A stretch of DNA of 26,846 nt from Pseudomonadota bacterium. Its GTDB lineage: Bacteria > Pseudomonadota > Alphaproteobacteria > Rhizobiales > Hyphomicrobiaceae. Position 1 is the stretch's first letter. Every line of letters starts with the position of its first letter. Below are positions 14,184-21,984 of this stretch, in pieces. The notes beneath the pieces were generated by a model. The model did not search any database. It was not told where the DNA came from and worked only from the letters and a program-made list of their open reading frames with translations. The stretch covers positions 1-26,846 of the forward strand of contig JAEWIJ010000026.1 of the NCBI GenBank assembly GCA_023387235.1, in the 5' to 3' direction. The position numbers and the translations under genes were made by a program.

Positions 14184-14878
14184 GTCGTGCGCGCGAGCAA
14201 TTCGTCTTCGATTGGGGCGCCCGCCCCGCGCTCGGCGCGGAGGATTTTCTCGTCGGGCCGTCGAATGCCGCGGCGGTCGACCTCGTCGACCGGTGGCCGG
14301 ACTGGTCGATGTCATCGGCCCTGGTGGTCGGCCCGCCGCAAAGCGGCAAGAGCCACCTCGCGCACGTCTGGCAGCTCCGCTCCGAGGCGGTCATGCTCTC
14401 GGCCGCCGAACTCGACGAAGCGCGCGTGCCGGAGCTGATCGGCCGACGGGCCGTCGTGGAAGACATCGATCGCGGCATCGTCGAGGAGCAGGCGCTTTTC
14501 CACCTGCTGAACCTCGCGCGCGAGCAGCGCACGTCGCTGCTGCTCACCTCGCGCGCGCCCGCCGGGGAACTTGCGGTTGCGCTGCCGGATTTACGCTCCA
14601 GGCTGCGGGCGCTCGCCATGACGGAGATCGGCGCGCCGGACCAGACGTTGCTGACGGCTGTCATCGTCAAGCTTCTGGCCGACCGCCAGATCACGGCGGC
14701 ACCGGCGATCGTCCACTATCTGGCCCGGGAGGTCGAGCGCTCCTTCGCCGCGGCAGCGGGACTGATCGAAGCGATCGACAGGTTGTCGCTCGCCCAGCGC
14801 CGCCCGGTCACCAGGGCGCTCGCGGCGGAGGCCCTCGACGTGCTCCGGGCCGCCGAACGTAACGAAAAAGGCGACTGA
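14180..14878 (+). CDS. hdaA: DnaA-related regulator of replication initiation
   Basis: A 232-residue DnaA/Hda-like AAA+ protein without the DnaA DNA-binding domain. Walker A is GPPQSGKS (51-58), the Walker B-like strand is VVEDID (92-97), and HLLNLAREQRTSLLLTSRAPAGEL with DLRSRLRAL follow as in the Hda family. It should act with the DNA-loaded sliding clamp to make DnaA hydrolyse ATP and so stop re-initiation. Near the N-terminus, EQFVFDW (Q7-F8-V9-F10) could be the clamp-binding motif; it differs from the usual QLSLPL-like form. The GTG start overlaps the PerM-like stop (GTGA). ppk begins about 105 bp downstream; hdaA next to ppk-ppx is a known arrangement in alphaproteobacteria. Confidence 0.88.
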   Translation: MSRAREQFVFDWGARPALGAEDFLVGPSNAAAVDLVDRWPDWSMSSALVVGPPQSGKSHLAHVWQLRSEAVMLSAAELDEARVPELIGRRAVVEDIDRGIVEEQALFHLLNLAREQRTSLLLTSRAPAGELAVALPDLRSRLRALAMTEIGAPDQTLLTAVIVKLLADRQITAAPAIVHYLAREVERSFAAAAGLIEAIDRLSLAQRRPVTRALAAEALDVLRAAERNEKGD

Positions 14879-14895
14879 ACGTCGATCAAGAACGC

Positions 14896-14911
14896 CGACA
14901 TTTGAATGTCG
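14896..14911. promoter_or_regulatory. 16-bp inverted repeat over the ppk promoter
   Basis: CGACATT-TG-AATGTCG is a perfect 7-2-7 inverted repeat. It covers the candidate -35 hexamer of the ppk promoter, the usual place for a repressor or activator. It does not show the direct-repeat pattern of a Pho box. It lies 18 bp after the hdaA stop. Confidence 0.45.
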
Positions 14912-14932
14912 TGAAATATTGGCAGCTATAAT
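14902..14932 (+). promoter_or_regulatory. Candidate sigma-70 promoter for ppk-ppx
   Basis: TTGAAT (14902-14907) and a perfect TATAAT (14927-14932) are 19 bp apart, slightly more than ideal. They lie in an AT-rich pocket about 50 bp before the ppk GTG start. The perfect -10 in otherwise GC-rich DNA is the best promoter-like signal in the window. It would let ppk-ppx be expressed apart from hdaA. Confidence 0.5.
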
Positions 14933-14983
14933 CCTTTTCGGACTATGCCCTGCGCGGCATGGCGAGCGGCGAAGGAGAGGGCT

Positions 14984-17188
14984 GTGTCTGGCAGCAGGGC
15001 GCGTGAGCGCGCGAAGAGGGAAGCGGGTCATCCGGCGTCGCTCGATGTGCCGCAGGGCCCGGCGCGCTACTACAACCGCGAGCTGTCCTGGCTGCAATTC
15101 AACACGCGCGTCCTCGACGAGGCGCGCAATCGCCGCCATCCCGTGCTCGAGCGCCTGCGCTTCCTGTCGATCTCGGCCTCGAACCTCGACGAGTTCTACA
15201 TGGTCCGCGTCGCGGGGTTGCATGGGCAGGTCAAGGCCAAGGTCACCAATCTCAGCAACGACGGCCTGACGCCCGCCCAGCAGCTCGACGCGATCAACAA
15301 GTTCGTCGCCGGCCTTTCGGCCGAGCAGCAGGCCTCCTGGAACGACATCAGCCGCGACATGGCTGACGCGGGCATCGTCATCGTCTCACCGGATCAGCTC
15401 ACCAAGGACGAGCAGACCTGGCTCGAGACCTATTTCATGACGCACCTCTTCCCGCTGCTGACGCCGATCGCAGTCGATCCGGCCCACCCCTTCCCCTTCA
15501 TTCCCAACCGCGGCTTTACGCTCGGCCTGGAACTGGCGAAGAAGAAGGGCGGCGAGGCCATGCACGCGCTCATGCCCGTGCCGGCGCCGGTCGATCGCTT
15601 TCTGCGCCTGCCTACGGGCGAGGGTACGAGCGCCATCCGCTTCATGCGCATCGAGACGCTGATCGGCCACTTCGCCTCGTTCCTTTTTCCCGGCTACGAG
15701 GTCAAACGGCAGGGCGCGTTCCGCATCCTCCGCGACAGCGATATCGAGGTCGAGGAAGAGGCCGAGGATCTCGTCCGCTCGTTCGAAAGCGCGCTGAAGC
15801 GCCGCCGCCGCGGGTCCGTCATTCGCCTCGAGATCGACGCCAACATGCCGCAGGAGCTGCGGATCTTCGTCGTCGAGCAGCTCAGGGTCGGCGAAGCGGA
15901 CACGTACGTGCAGGAAGGCCTGCTCAGTCTCGGCGATACCTCGCAGCTCATCGTGGACGATCGGCCGGACCTCGTGTTCACGCCCTTCACGATTCGCTTT
16001 CCCGAGCGCATTCGCGAATATAACGGCGACTGCTTCGCCGCCATCAAGGCGAAGGACATCGTCGTCCATCACCCCTACGAATCCTTCGACGTCGTCGTGC
16101 AGTTCCTGCGGCAGGCCGGCGCCGATCCGGACGTGCTCGCCATCAAGTGGACGCTCTACCGCACGTCGAAGGACAGCCCCATCGTGCGCGCGCTCAAGGA
16201 AGCCGCGGAGATGGGCAAGTCCGTCACCGCGGTGATCGAGCTCAAGGCCCGCTTCGATGAAGCCGCGAACATCCGCCTCGCGCGCGATCTCGAAGCCTCG
16301 GGCGTGCACGTGGTCTATGGCTTCATCGAGCTCAAGACTCACGCCAAGCTCGGCATGATCGTCAGGAAAGAGGGCGCCGATCTCGTTTCCTACTGCCATA
16401 TCGGCACGGGCAACTACCACCCGCAGACGGCGCGCATCTACACGGACCTCTCGTTCTTCACGGCCGACGCGGCGATCGCGCGCGACGTGAACCGCATCCT
16501 GAATTTCGTGACCGGCTATGGCGAGCAGGCCGAGCTCGAGACCATGGCGGCGAGCCCCTTTGGCATCAGGAAGCGCATTCTGGAAAGCATCCGGGCCGAG
16601 ACCGCGCACGCGCGCGCCGGCCGCCCCGCCGCCATCTGGATGAAGATGAATTCCCTCGTCGACACGCAGGTGATCGAGGCGCTCTACGAGGCCTCCAACG
16701 CGGGCGTCGAGATCGACCTCGTCGTGCGCGGCATTTGCTGCCTGAGGCCCGGCGTTCCAGGCATGTCGGAGAACGTCCGCGTCAAAAGCATCATCGGGCG
16801 CTTCCTGGAGCACGGCCGCATCTACTGCTTCGGCGGCGGACATGGGCTCCCCCATCCGCAGGCGATCGTGTATATCAGCTCCGCGGACATGATGCCGCGC
16901 AACCTCGACCGGCGTGTCGAAGCCATGGTGCCGGTGACCAACCCGACGGTGCACGCGCAGATTCTCGATCAGATCATGACGGCGAACCTGAAAGACAATC
17001 AGCAGAGCTGGCTCGTGCTGTCCGACGGATCGAGCCGGCGGATGGCGCCTGACGACGGCGAGAAGCCGTTCAACGCGCACGAGTACTTCATGTTCAATCC
17101 GAGCCTCTCCGGGCGCGGCCAGTCGCTGAAGAGCCATTCGCCGCCACGCTTCAAGCTCGAAGACAGGGATGAGAGCAGCAGGCAGTGA
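14984..17188 (+). CDS. ppk: Polyphosphate kinase 1
   Basis: A 734-residue enzyme that builds polyphosphate from ATP and can run backward. Domains: an N-terminal part with YYNRELSWLQFNTRVLDEA and SNLDEFYMVRVAGL, a middle part, and two phospholipase D-like catalytic domains. The likely phosphohistidine is His453 in ELKTHAKLG and the second catalytic one His610 in FLEHGRIYCF; their spacing of 157 residues equals that of His435 and His592 in E. coli. CHIGTGNYHPQTARIYTD is intact. AAGGAG lies six bases before GTG 14984; the frame is open back to ATG 14945 without a ribosome site. The stop overlaps the ppx start by 4 bp, so making and degrading enzymes are likely translated together. Confidence 0.96.
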   Translation: MSGSRARERAKREAGHPASLDVPQGPARYYNRELSWLQFNTRVLDEARNRRHPVLERLRFLSISASNLDEFYMVRVAGLHGQVKAKVTNLSNDGLTPAQQLDAINKFVAGLSAEQQASWNDISRDMADAGIVIVSPDQLTKDEQTWLETYFMTHLFPLLTPIAVDPAHPFPFIPNRGFTLGLELAKKKGGEAMHALMPVPAPVDRFLRLPTGEGTSAIRFMRIETLIGHFASFLFPGYEVKRQGAFRILRDSDIEVEEEAEDLVRSFESALKRRRRGSVIRLEIDANMPQELRIFVVEQLRVGEADTYVQEGLLSLGDTSQLIVDDRPDLVFTPFTIRFPERIREYNGDCFAAIKAKDIVVHHPYESFDVVVQFLRQAGADPDVLAIKWTLYRTSKDSPIVRALKEAAEMGKSVTAVIELKARFDEAANIRLARDLEASGVHVVYGFIELKTHAKLGMIVRKEGADLVSYCHIGTGNYHPQTARIYTDLSFFTADAAIARDVNRILNFVTGYGEQAELETMAASPFGIRKRILESIRAETAHARAGRPAAIWMKMNSLVDTQVIEALYEASNAGVEIDLVVRGICCLRPGVPGMSENVRVKSIIGRFLEHGRIYCFGGGHGLPHPQAIVYISSADMMPRNLDRRVEAMVPVTNPTVHAQILDQIMTANLKDNQQSWLVLSDGSSRRMAPDDGEKPFNAHEYFMFNPSLSGRGQSLKSHSPPRFKLEDRDESSRQ

Positions 17189-18726
17189 CCTTTGCTGAGG
17201 ACAGAGACGACCAACCCATGGGGCTCGACGGGCTCGAGCCGATCTCGGTGGTCGATATCGGGTCCAACTCGGTGCGTCTCGTGGTCTACGAGGGCGCCAT
17301 CCGCAGCCCGGCGCCGCTCTTCAACGAGAAAGTCTTGTGCGGTCTCGGGCGTACCGTCGCCTCGACCGGCCGGCTCGATGCCGATGCCGTCGAGCGCGCC
17401 ATAGAGGCGCTCCGCCGCTTCCATGCGATCAATCGCGTGCTCGGCGTGAAAAACGTGCGCGTCATTGCGACCGCCGCCGTGCGCGAGGCCGCGAACGGCA
17501 CCGAGTTCATCGCGCGCGGCGAGCAGGCGATCGGTGCGCGCATCTCGGTTCTCTCCGGCGCGCGCGAGGCGGAGCTTGCCGCGAGCGGCACGCTCATGGG
17601 CATACCCAAGGCCGACGGCATTGCCGGCGATCTCGGCGGCGGCAGCCTCGAGCTGATCGACATTGCCGGCGCGAAGACGGCGGCTTCCGCAACGCTGCCA
17701 CTCGGCGGCCTGAGACTGATCGATACGTCGGGAAACAAGGTCGACAAGGCCATCGAGATCGTCGATGCGAGCCTTGCCGAGCTGCCATGGATCACGGCCG
17801 GCGAGGGCCGCACGTTCTACGCGGTCGGCGGCACGTGGCGCTCGCTCGCCAAGCTGCACATGGATTTGCGCAAGTATCCACTGCGCGTCATGCACGGCTA
17901 CAGCATCGAGAGCCGCGCGTGCATCGACTTCTGCGAGAATATCCGCAAGGCCAAGAAGCCATCCGACATCCGCGGCATCGAGGAGGTCGCGCGCGCACGC
18001 CGCGAGGTGCTCCCGTTCGGCGCCCTGGTGCTCGAGCGCGTGCTGAGGCGCATGCGACCGAAGGAAGTGGTGTTCTCGGTGTTCGGCGTGCGCGAGGGCC
18101 TCGTCTTCAGCCTGCTTTCGCCGGCCGAGCGCGACCGCGACCCGCTGCTCGCCTTCTGCGAGGACCACGCGCGCCTCTATTCGCGCTCGCTCGCACACGC
18201 CCGCGAGCTCTGTGCCTGGACGGACGCGATCTTCACGGAGCCGGGCCCAAAAGAGACGCCGGAGGAGCTGCGCCTGCGACATGCCGCCTGCCTGATCTCG
18301 GACGTCGGCTGGCGTGCGCATCCGGACCACCGCGGCGAGCAGAGCCTCAGTGCCGTCGCTCATGCGGGCCTCGGCGGCATCGACCACGAGGGCCGCATCT
18401 TCCTCGCGCTCACGGTCTATTTCCGCCACGTCGGCACGGGGCGCGTCTCGGGCGGCGAGGACGAGCTTCCGTCGGCGCTGAGGGCGCTCGTTTCGCGCCG
18501 CGCGCTCAGGCGGGCCCGCATTCTCGGCGCCGCGATCCGCTCCGCGCACATGCTCTCGATCGGCCGGGCGGGGATCATCGACGAGACGCCGCTCAGCTAT
18601 GAATCCGGCCGGCTGGTATTGTCGTTGCCGCCGACCCACCGCGACCTCGACGGCGAGCGGCTGCGCCGCCGCTTCGAGGTGCTGGCCCAGCTCGTCGACC
18701 AGAAGCCGGAAATTCGCTACACCTGA
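17185..18726 (+). CDS. ppx: Exopolyphosphatase (Ppx/GppA family)
   Basis: A 513-residue member of the Ppx/GppA actin-like ATPase fold. It releases phosphate from polyphosphate ends, and relatives also hydrolyse pppGpp. Seen: SVVDIGSNSVRLVVYEG near residue 22, RVIATAAVREAANG (about 92-105), the phosphate loop GDLGGGSLEL (148-157), and MHGYSIESR with the helical C-terminal part typical of long Ppx proteins (about 320-513). The GTG start at 17185 overlaps the ppk stop (GTGA); ATG 17218 is a weaker alternative. Being coupled to ppk suits setting the polyphosphate level. Whether it prefers polyphosphate or pppGpp cannot be read from sequence. Confidence 0.94.
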   Translation: MTFAEDRDDQPMGLDGLEPISVVDIGSNSVRLVVYEGAIRSPAPLFNEKVLCGLGRTVASTGRLDADAVERAIEALRRFHAINRVLGVKNVRVIATAAVREAANGTEFIARGEQAIGARISVLSGAREAELAASGTLMGIPKADGIAGDLGGGSLELIDIAGAKTAASATLPLGGLRLIDTSGNKVDKAIEIVDASLAELPWITAGEGRTFYAVGGTWRSLAKLHMDLRKYPLRVMHGYSIESRACIDFCENIRKAKKPSDIRGIEEVARARREVLPFGALVLERVLRRMRPKEVVFSVFGVREGLVFSLLSPAERDRDPLLAFCEDHARLYSRSLAHARELCAWTDAIFTEPGPKETPEELRLRHAACLISDVGWRAHPDHRGEQSLSAVAHAGLGGIDHEGRIFLALTVYFRHVGTGRVSGGEDELPSALRALVSRRALRRARILGAAIRSAHMLSIGRAGIIDETPLSYESGRLVLSLPPTHRDLDGERLRRRFEVLAQLVDQKPEIRYT

Positions 18727-18953
18727 CGGGCGCTTGTCCAATCAGGCGACGGGCAGGCGGGCCTCGCGGTTTGCCCGTGGAATGGTGTGGATTGGCGCGA
18801 AGTTGCCGAAATCCCGCGCTAGATCATGCTTGTTGCAGATGGGACGATACAACAGTTCCATCCGCGGCAAGAATCGCGCTCACTGTCGAGAATGGCGGCG
18901 GGCATTCGTCTCCAGTGCCGGAAAATAATCCAGCGGGCTCACACGCGGTCCTC

Positions 18954-19859
18954 ATGACTGACGACCTCTACACGGTACTGGGCGTAGCCAAAGGCGCGCA
19001 GGACGACGAGATCCGGCGGGCCTATCGGCGCCTCGCCAAGGAACTCCATCCCGACGTGCGTCCGGACGACCCGGCGGCGAGCGACCGCTTCAAGCGCGTC
19101 ACGGCCGCCTACGACATCCTCGGCGATACGGCCAAGCGGCGGCGCTACGACGACGGCGAGATCGATGCGCACGGCGAGCCTGTACGGACCTACGCGCGCA
19201 ACGGTGCCGGCGCCGGCTGGCCCAACGGCTTTGCGGGTGCTGCCAATGGCGCGCGCGACGCGGGCGGCGTCAGCGACATCTTTTCGGACCTCTTTGGCGG
19301 GCGCGGTGCGCGCGGCCCCGGCTTCAGCCTGCGCGGGCAGGATGTCCGCTACACGCTGGACGTCGACTTCATGGAGGCCGTCGGCGGCACCAAGAAGCGG
19401 GTGACCATGCCCGAGGGAGGCACACTCGATCTGGCGGTGCCGGAAGGCGTCGCCGACGGGCAGGTGCTGCGGCTCAAGGGTAAGGGTGCGCCGGGCCTGC
19501 GCGGCGGCGAGAACGGCGACGCGCTGGTCGAGATCCGCGTCCGGCCGCACGCGAAGTTCAAGCGCCTCGGCAACGACATCCTGCTCGAGCTGCCAGTCTC
19601 CATCGACGAGGCCGTGCTCGGCGGCAAGATCGAGGTCGCGACCATCTCCGGCCGCGTCGCGCTGCAGATCCCGAAGGGCACCAGCTCGGGACGCATTTTC
19701 CGCCTCAAGGGCAAGGGCGTCCGCAGCACCACCGACGGCGCGATCGGCGATCAGCTCGTGACCATCCGGATCGTCATGCCCGAGACGGTCGACGAGTCGC
19801 TCTCGTATTTCATGGCCGAGTGGCGCCAGCGCAATCGCTACGATCCCGGCCGCGAATAG
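18954..19859 (+). CDS. DnaJ/CbpA-like co-chaperone
   Basis: A 301-residue J-domain protein. The J domain (about 4-68) has LYTVLGVAKGAQDDEIRRAYRRLAKELHPD with HPD at 32-34, then AAYDILGDTAKRRRYDDGEID. A Gly/Ala-rich linker (about 75-125) includes FSDLFGGRGARG, and the two DnaJ C-terminal beta domains follow (about 130-290: DVRYTLDVDFMEAVGGTKKRV, ILLELPVSIDEAVLGGKIEVAT, FRLKGKGVRS). There is no cysteine-rich zinc-finger domain, so it is of CbpA type rather than true DnaJ. It should stimulate a DnaK-type chaperone. ATG 18954 is chosen from domain alignment; the ribosome site is weak and the frame is open to 18771. It ends directly against rsmA, with no gap (TAG then CTA). Confidence 0.9.
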   Translation: MTDDLYTVLGVAKGAQDDEIRRAYRRLAKELHPDVRPDDPAASDRFKRVTAAYDILGDTAKRRRYDDGEIDAHGEPVRTYARNGAGAGWPNGFAGAANGARDAGGVSDIFSDLFGGRGARGPGFSLRGQDVRYTLDVDFMEAVGGTKKRVTMPEGGTLDLAVPEGVADGQVLRLKGKGAPGLRGGENGDALVEIRVRPHAKFKRLGNDILLELPVSIDEAVLGGKIEVATISGRVALQIPKGTSSGRIFRLKGKGVRSTTDGAIGDQLVTIRIVMPETVDESLSYFMAEWRQRNRYDPGRE

Positions 19860-20738
19860 CTACCGCGACGTTGCAAGCCGCTCGGCTACCCTTGCGAGCC
19901 GCGCGAAGGTCGCGACGTCGAGCTGCTCGGCGCGCAGTTCCGGTGCGACGCCGGTCGCCTCCAACAACGGCAGCGGATCGGGGATGAGCGTGCGCAAACT
20001 CTGACGCAGCATCTTGCGGCGCTGGCCGAACGCCGCCGCCGTGACACGGCCGAGCCACTTCACCGAGCATTCCGGCATGGGCTCCGCGCGCGGCAGGAAG
20101 CTCACGACGGCGGACGCGACTTTCGGCGGTGGCGTGAAGGCTTCCGGACCGAGCGTCAGGACAATGCGCGGCGTCGCGCGCCACTGGGAGATGACGGCGA
20201 GACGTCCGTACGCCTTGCTGCCAGGCTGAGCGACGATGCGTTCCGCCACCTCCTTCTGGAACATGAGCGCCATCTGCGACCACCAGGGCGGCCATGGCTC
20301 CGTTTCGAGCCAGCCGATGAGCAGCCGCGTCGCGACATTGTAGGGAAGGTTCGCCGCGATGACCGTGCGGCCGGCGTCGCGCGGCAGCAGAGCGGGCCAT
20401 TCGACATCGAGCGCGTCGCCGAGATGAACCGCAAGCCGTCCCGGATAAGCCTCCGCGATCTCGGCGAGCGCCGGACCGCAGCGCTGGTCGCGCTCGATCG
20501 CGATCACGCGGCGCGCGCCCTCCATGAGGAGCCCGCGCGTGAGCCCGCCGGGCCCCGGCCCGATCTCGACGACCGTCGTCGTATCGAGCGGGGCTGCGAG
20601 CCGCGCGATCCGGCGCGTGAGATTGAGATCGAGAATGAAGTTCTGGCCGAGGCTCTTCTTCGCATCGATCTCGAGCGCCGCGATCACCTCGCGCAGCGGC
20701 GGCAGGCCGTCGCCCGGTCGCTGTCGCTCCTCAGGCAT
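19860..20738 (-). CDS. rsmA: 16S rRNA dimethyladenosine transferase
   Basis: A 292-residue SAM-dependent methyltransferase (KsgA) that dimethylates two adjacent adenosines near the 3' end of 16S rRNA late in 30S assembly. Seen: AKKSLGQNFILDLNL (26-40), the SAM loop VVEIGPGPGGLT (56-67), VIAIERD, the catalytic NLPYN (130-134), FQKEVAERI and FTPPPKVASAV. The start ATG 20738 lies inside the pdxA end (8-bp overlap), so translation is likely coupled; an ATG at 20768 is in frame but less family-like. It is the last gene of the surA-pdxA-rsmA run. Confidence 0.95.
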   Translation of the reverse strand: MPEERQRPGDGLPPLREVIAALEIDAKKSLGQNFILDLNLTRRIARLAAPLDTTTVVEIGPGPGGLTRGLLMEGARRVIAIERDQRCGPALAEIAEAYPGRLAVHLGDALDVEWPALLPRDAGRTVIAANLPYNVATRLLIGWLETEPWPPWWSQMALMFQKEVAERIVAQPGSKAYGRLAVISQWRATPRIVLTLGPEAFTPPPKVASAVVSFLPRAEPMPECSVKWLGRVTAAAFGQRRKMLRQSLRTLIPDPLPLLEATGVAPELRAEQLDVATFARLARVAERLATSR

Positions 20739-21789
20739 GAGAAGCAGCCGCAGCGCGGCGCTCGGCAAGCTCGGCCGCGAGCTTCAGCGCCGCGACCAGG
20801 CTCGACGGCGAGGCAGCACCCGTTCCGGCGATATCGAAGGCCGTACCGTGGTCGGGCGAGGTGCGCACGAACGGCAGCCCGAGCGTGACGTTCACCGCGG
20901 TGTCGAACGAGAGCGTCTTGATGGGGATCAGGGCCTGATCGTGATACATCGTGACGACGGCGTCGTAGTGCTTGCGCGCCTCGCCATGAAAAAGCGAATC
21001 CGCCGAATGCGGACCGGTGACAGCGAGGCCCTCGGCCTTGAGCGCTGCAATGGCCGGCGCGATCTGCACCATCTCCTCACGGCCGATGGTGCCCGCTTCT
21101 CCCGCGTGCGGATTGAGGCCCGTCACGGCGATGCGCGGACGGGCAATGCCGAAATCGGCCGTCATGGCCTGCGCCACGATGCTTACCGTTTCCACAACGC
21201 GCGACGTGCTCAGCAGCTCGGGCACGCGCGCAATCGGCACGTGCACCGTGAGTGGCACGACGCGCAGAATGTCCGACGCCAGCATCATGACAGGCACCCA
21301 GCGACCGCCCGGATGATGACGCTCGGCAAGCTCGGCGAGATATTCGGTGTGGCCGGGATGACGAAAACCCGCCTTGAGCAGCGTGCTCTTGGCGATCGGA
21401 TTGGTCGTGACGGCAGAGGCGCGGCCGGCGACGGTATCGGCGACTGCAAGATCGATGGCCGCGATAATCGCACCCGCGTTCAGGATTTCCGAGCGGCCGG
21501 CGACCACGGGCGAAGCGAGCGGCACCGGACGCACCGGCAGGCTCCGCCCGAACGCCTCGTATCCAGCCGCGAGGTCCTCCGAGACGTTCAAGTCGACGTC
21601 CAAGCCGAGCCGTCGCGCACGCTCGGCGACGGCAAGCGGATCGGCGTAGAGGACGAACGGCGGAAGCGGAATGCGAGCGCGGTCGCGCCAGGCGGCGAGC
21701 GTGATATCGAGGCCGATGCCGGCCGGGTCGCCCATCGTCAGCGCCAGCGGACGGCGCGAGCCCGCCGCACGCCCAACTTCGCTCGCCAC
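20731..21789 (-). CDS. pdxA: 4-hydroxythreonine-4-phosphate dehydrogenase
   Basis: A 352-residue NAD-dependent dehydrogenase in pyridoxal phosphate synthesis; it oxidises 4-phosphohydroxy-L-threonine. Seen: PLALTMGDPAGIGLDI near the N-terminus, TNPIAKSTLLKAGFRHPGHTEYLAEL (metal His), VHVPI (second metal His), GLNPHAGEAGTIG and MYHDQALIPIK (third metal His), and FVRTSPDHGTAFDIAG. GTG 21789 is chosen: GGGAG lies nine bases upstream and the protein length is right; the frame is open to 21888, but those codons lie in the hairpin repeat and have no family likeness. The normal partner genes are surA before and rsmA after, as here. A 191-bp gap with the hairpin element separates it from surA. Confidence 0.94.
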   Translation of the reverse strand: MASEVGRAAGSRRPLALTMGDPAGIGLDITLAAWRDRARIPLPPFVLYADPLAVAERARRLGLDVDLNVSEDLAAGYEAFGRSLPVRPVPLASPVVAGRSEILNAGAIIAAIDLAVADTVAGRASAVTTNPIAKSTLLKAGFRHPGHTEYLAELAERHHPGGRWVPVMMLASDILRVVPLTVHVPIARVPELLSTSRVVETVSIVAQAMTADFGIARPRIAVTGLNPHAGEAGTIGREEMVQIAPAIAALKAEGLAVTGPHSADSLFHGEARKHYDAVVTMYHDQALIPIKTLSFDTAVNVTLGLPFVRTSPDHGTAFDIAGTGAASPSSLVAALKLAAELAERRAAAASHA

Positions 21790-21817
21790 GGCCTCAGGCT
21801 CCCGACCTACGCTCGAT

Positions 21818-21893
21818 CTAGTGTGATGATCGAGAAATTCGCCAAATCTCGCGGCACGGCACCACGCGAATTTCTCGATCTGAATCACACTAG
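21818..21893. repeat. Long hairpin 1 of the CTAG-bounded twin element
   Basis: The left arm (21818-21841) starts CTAGTGTGAT and goes on GATCGAGAAATTCG; the right arm (21867-21893) is its reverse complement except for three extra bases after the first ten. The stem is thus 24 bp with one 3-base bulge and a 25-base loop. It ends ACACTAG. It lies 29 bp upstream of the pdxA start. The terminal CTAGTGT is the same as in hairpin 2. No gene is inside. Confidence 0.85.
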
Positions 21894-21906
21894 CAAATGG
21901 TGCTTG

Positions 21907-21984
21907 CTAGTGTCCCTTTAGATTTCGGAGTTCGCTCGGAACACTGGCGGCGAGCGTAGGCGAACTCCGAAATCGGGACACTAG
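21907..21984. repeat. Long hairpin 2 of the twin element, overlapping the surA stop
   Basis: The left arm (21907-21935) is CTAGTGTCCC, a 4-base bulge TTTA, then GATTTCGGAGTTCGC; the right arm (21960-21984) is the reverse complement without the bulge. The stem has 25 bp; the region inside adds a small CTCG/CGAG pair (21935-21938 and 21951-21954). The right end CTAG (21981-21984) contains the surA stop codon TAG on the minus strand. Between hairpins 1 and 2, ACACTAGCAA (21887-21896) and TTGCTAGTGT (21904-21913) form another perfect 10-bp stem. Confidence 0.87.

Noticed and set aside
15386..17137. 583-codon minus-strand frame opposite ppk
   Set aside because: Shadow frame; ppk motifs with correct His spacing settle the coding strand.
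16999..18741. 580-codon minus-strand frame across ppk and ppx
   Set aside because: It spans two genes on the other strand and has no recognisable product.
18727..18953. Possible small RNA or tRNA between ppx and the DnaJ-like gene
   Set aside because: Only a weak 6-bp hairpin was found, with no cloverleaf or clear promoter and terminator.
21790..21888. N-terminal extension of PdxA into the hairpin element
   Set aside because: The extra residues come from the repeat, have no family likeness, and a GTG with a ribosome site begins the real protein.
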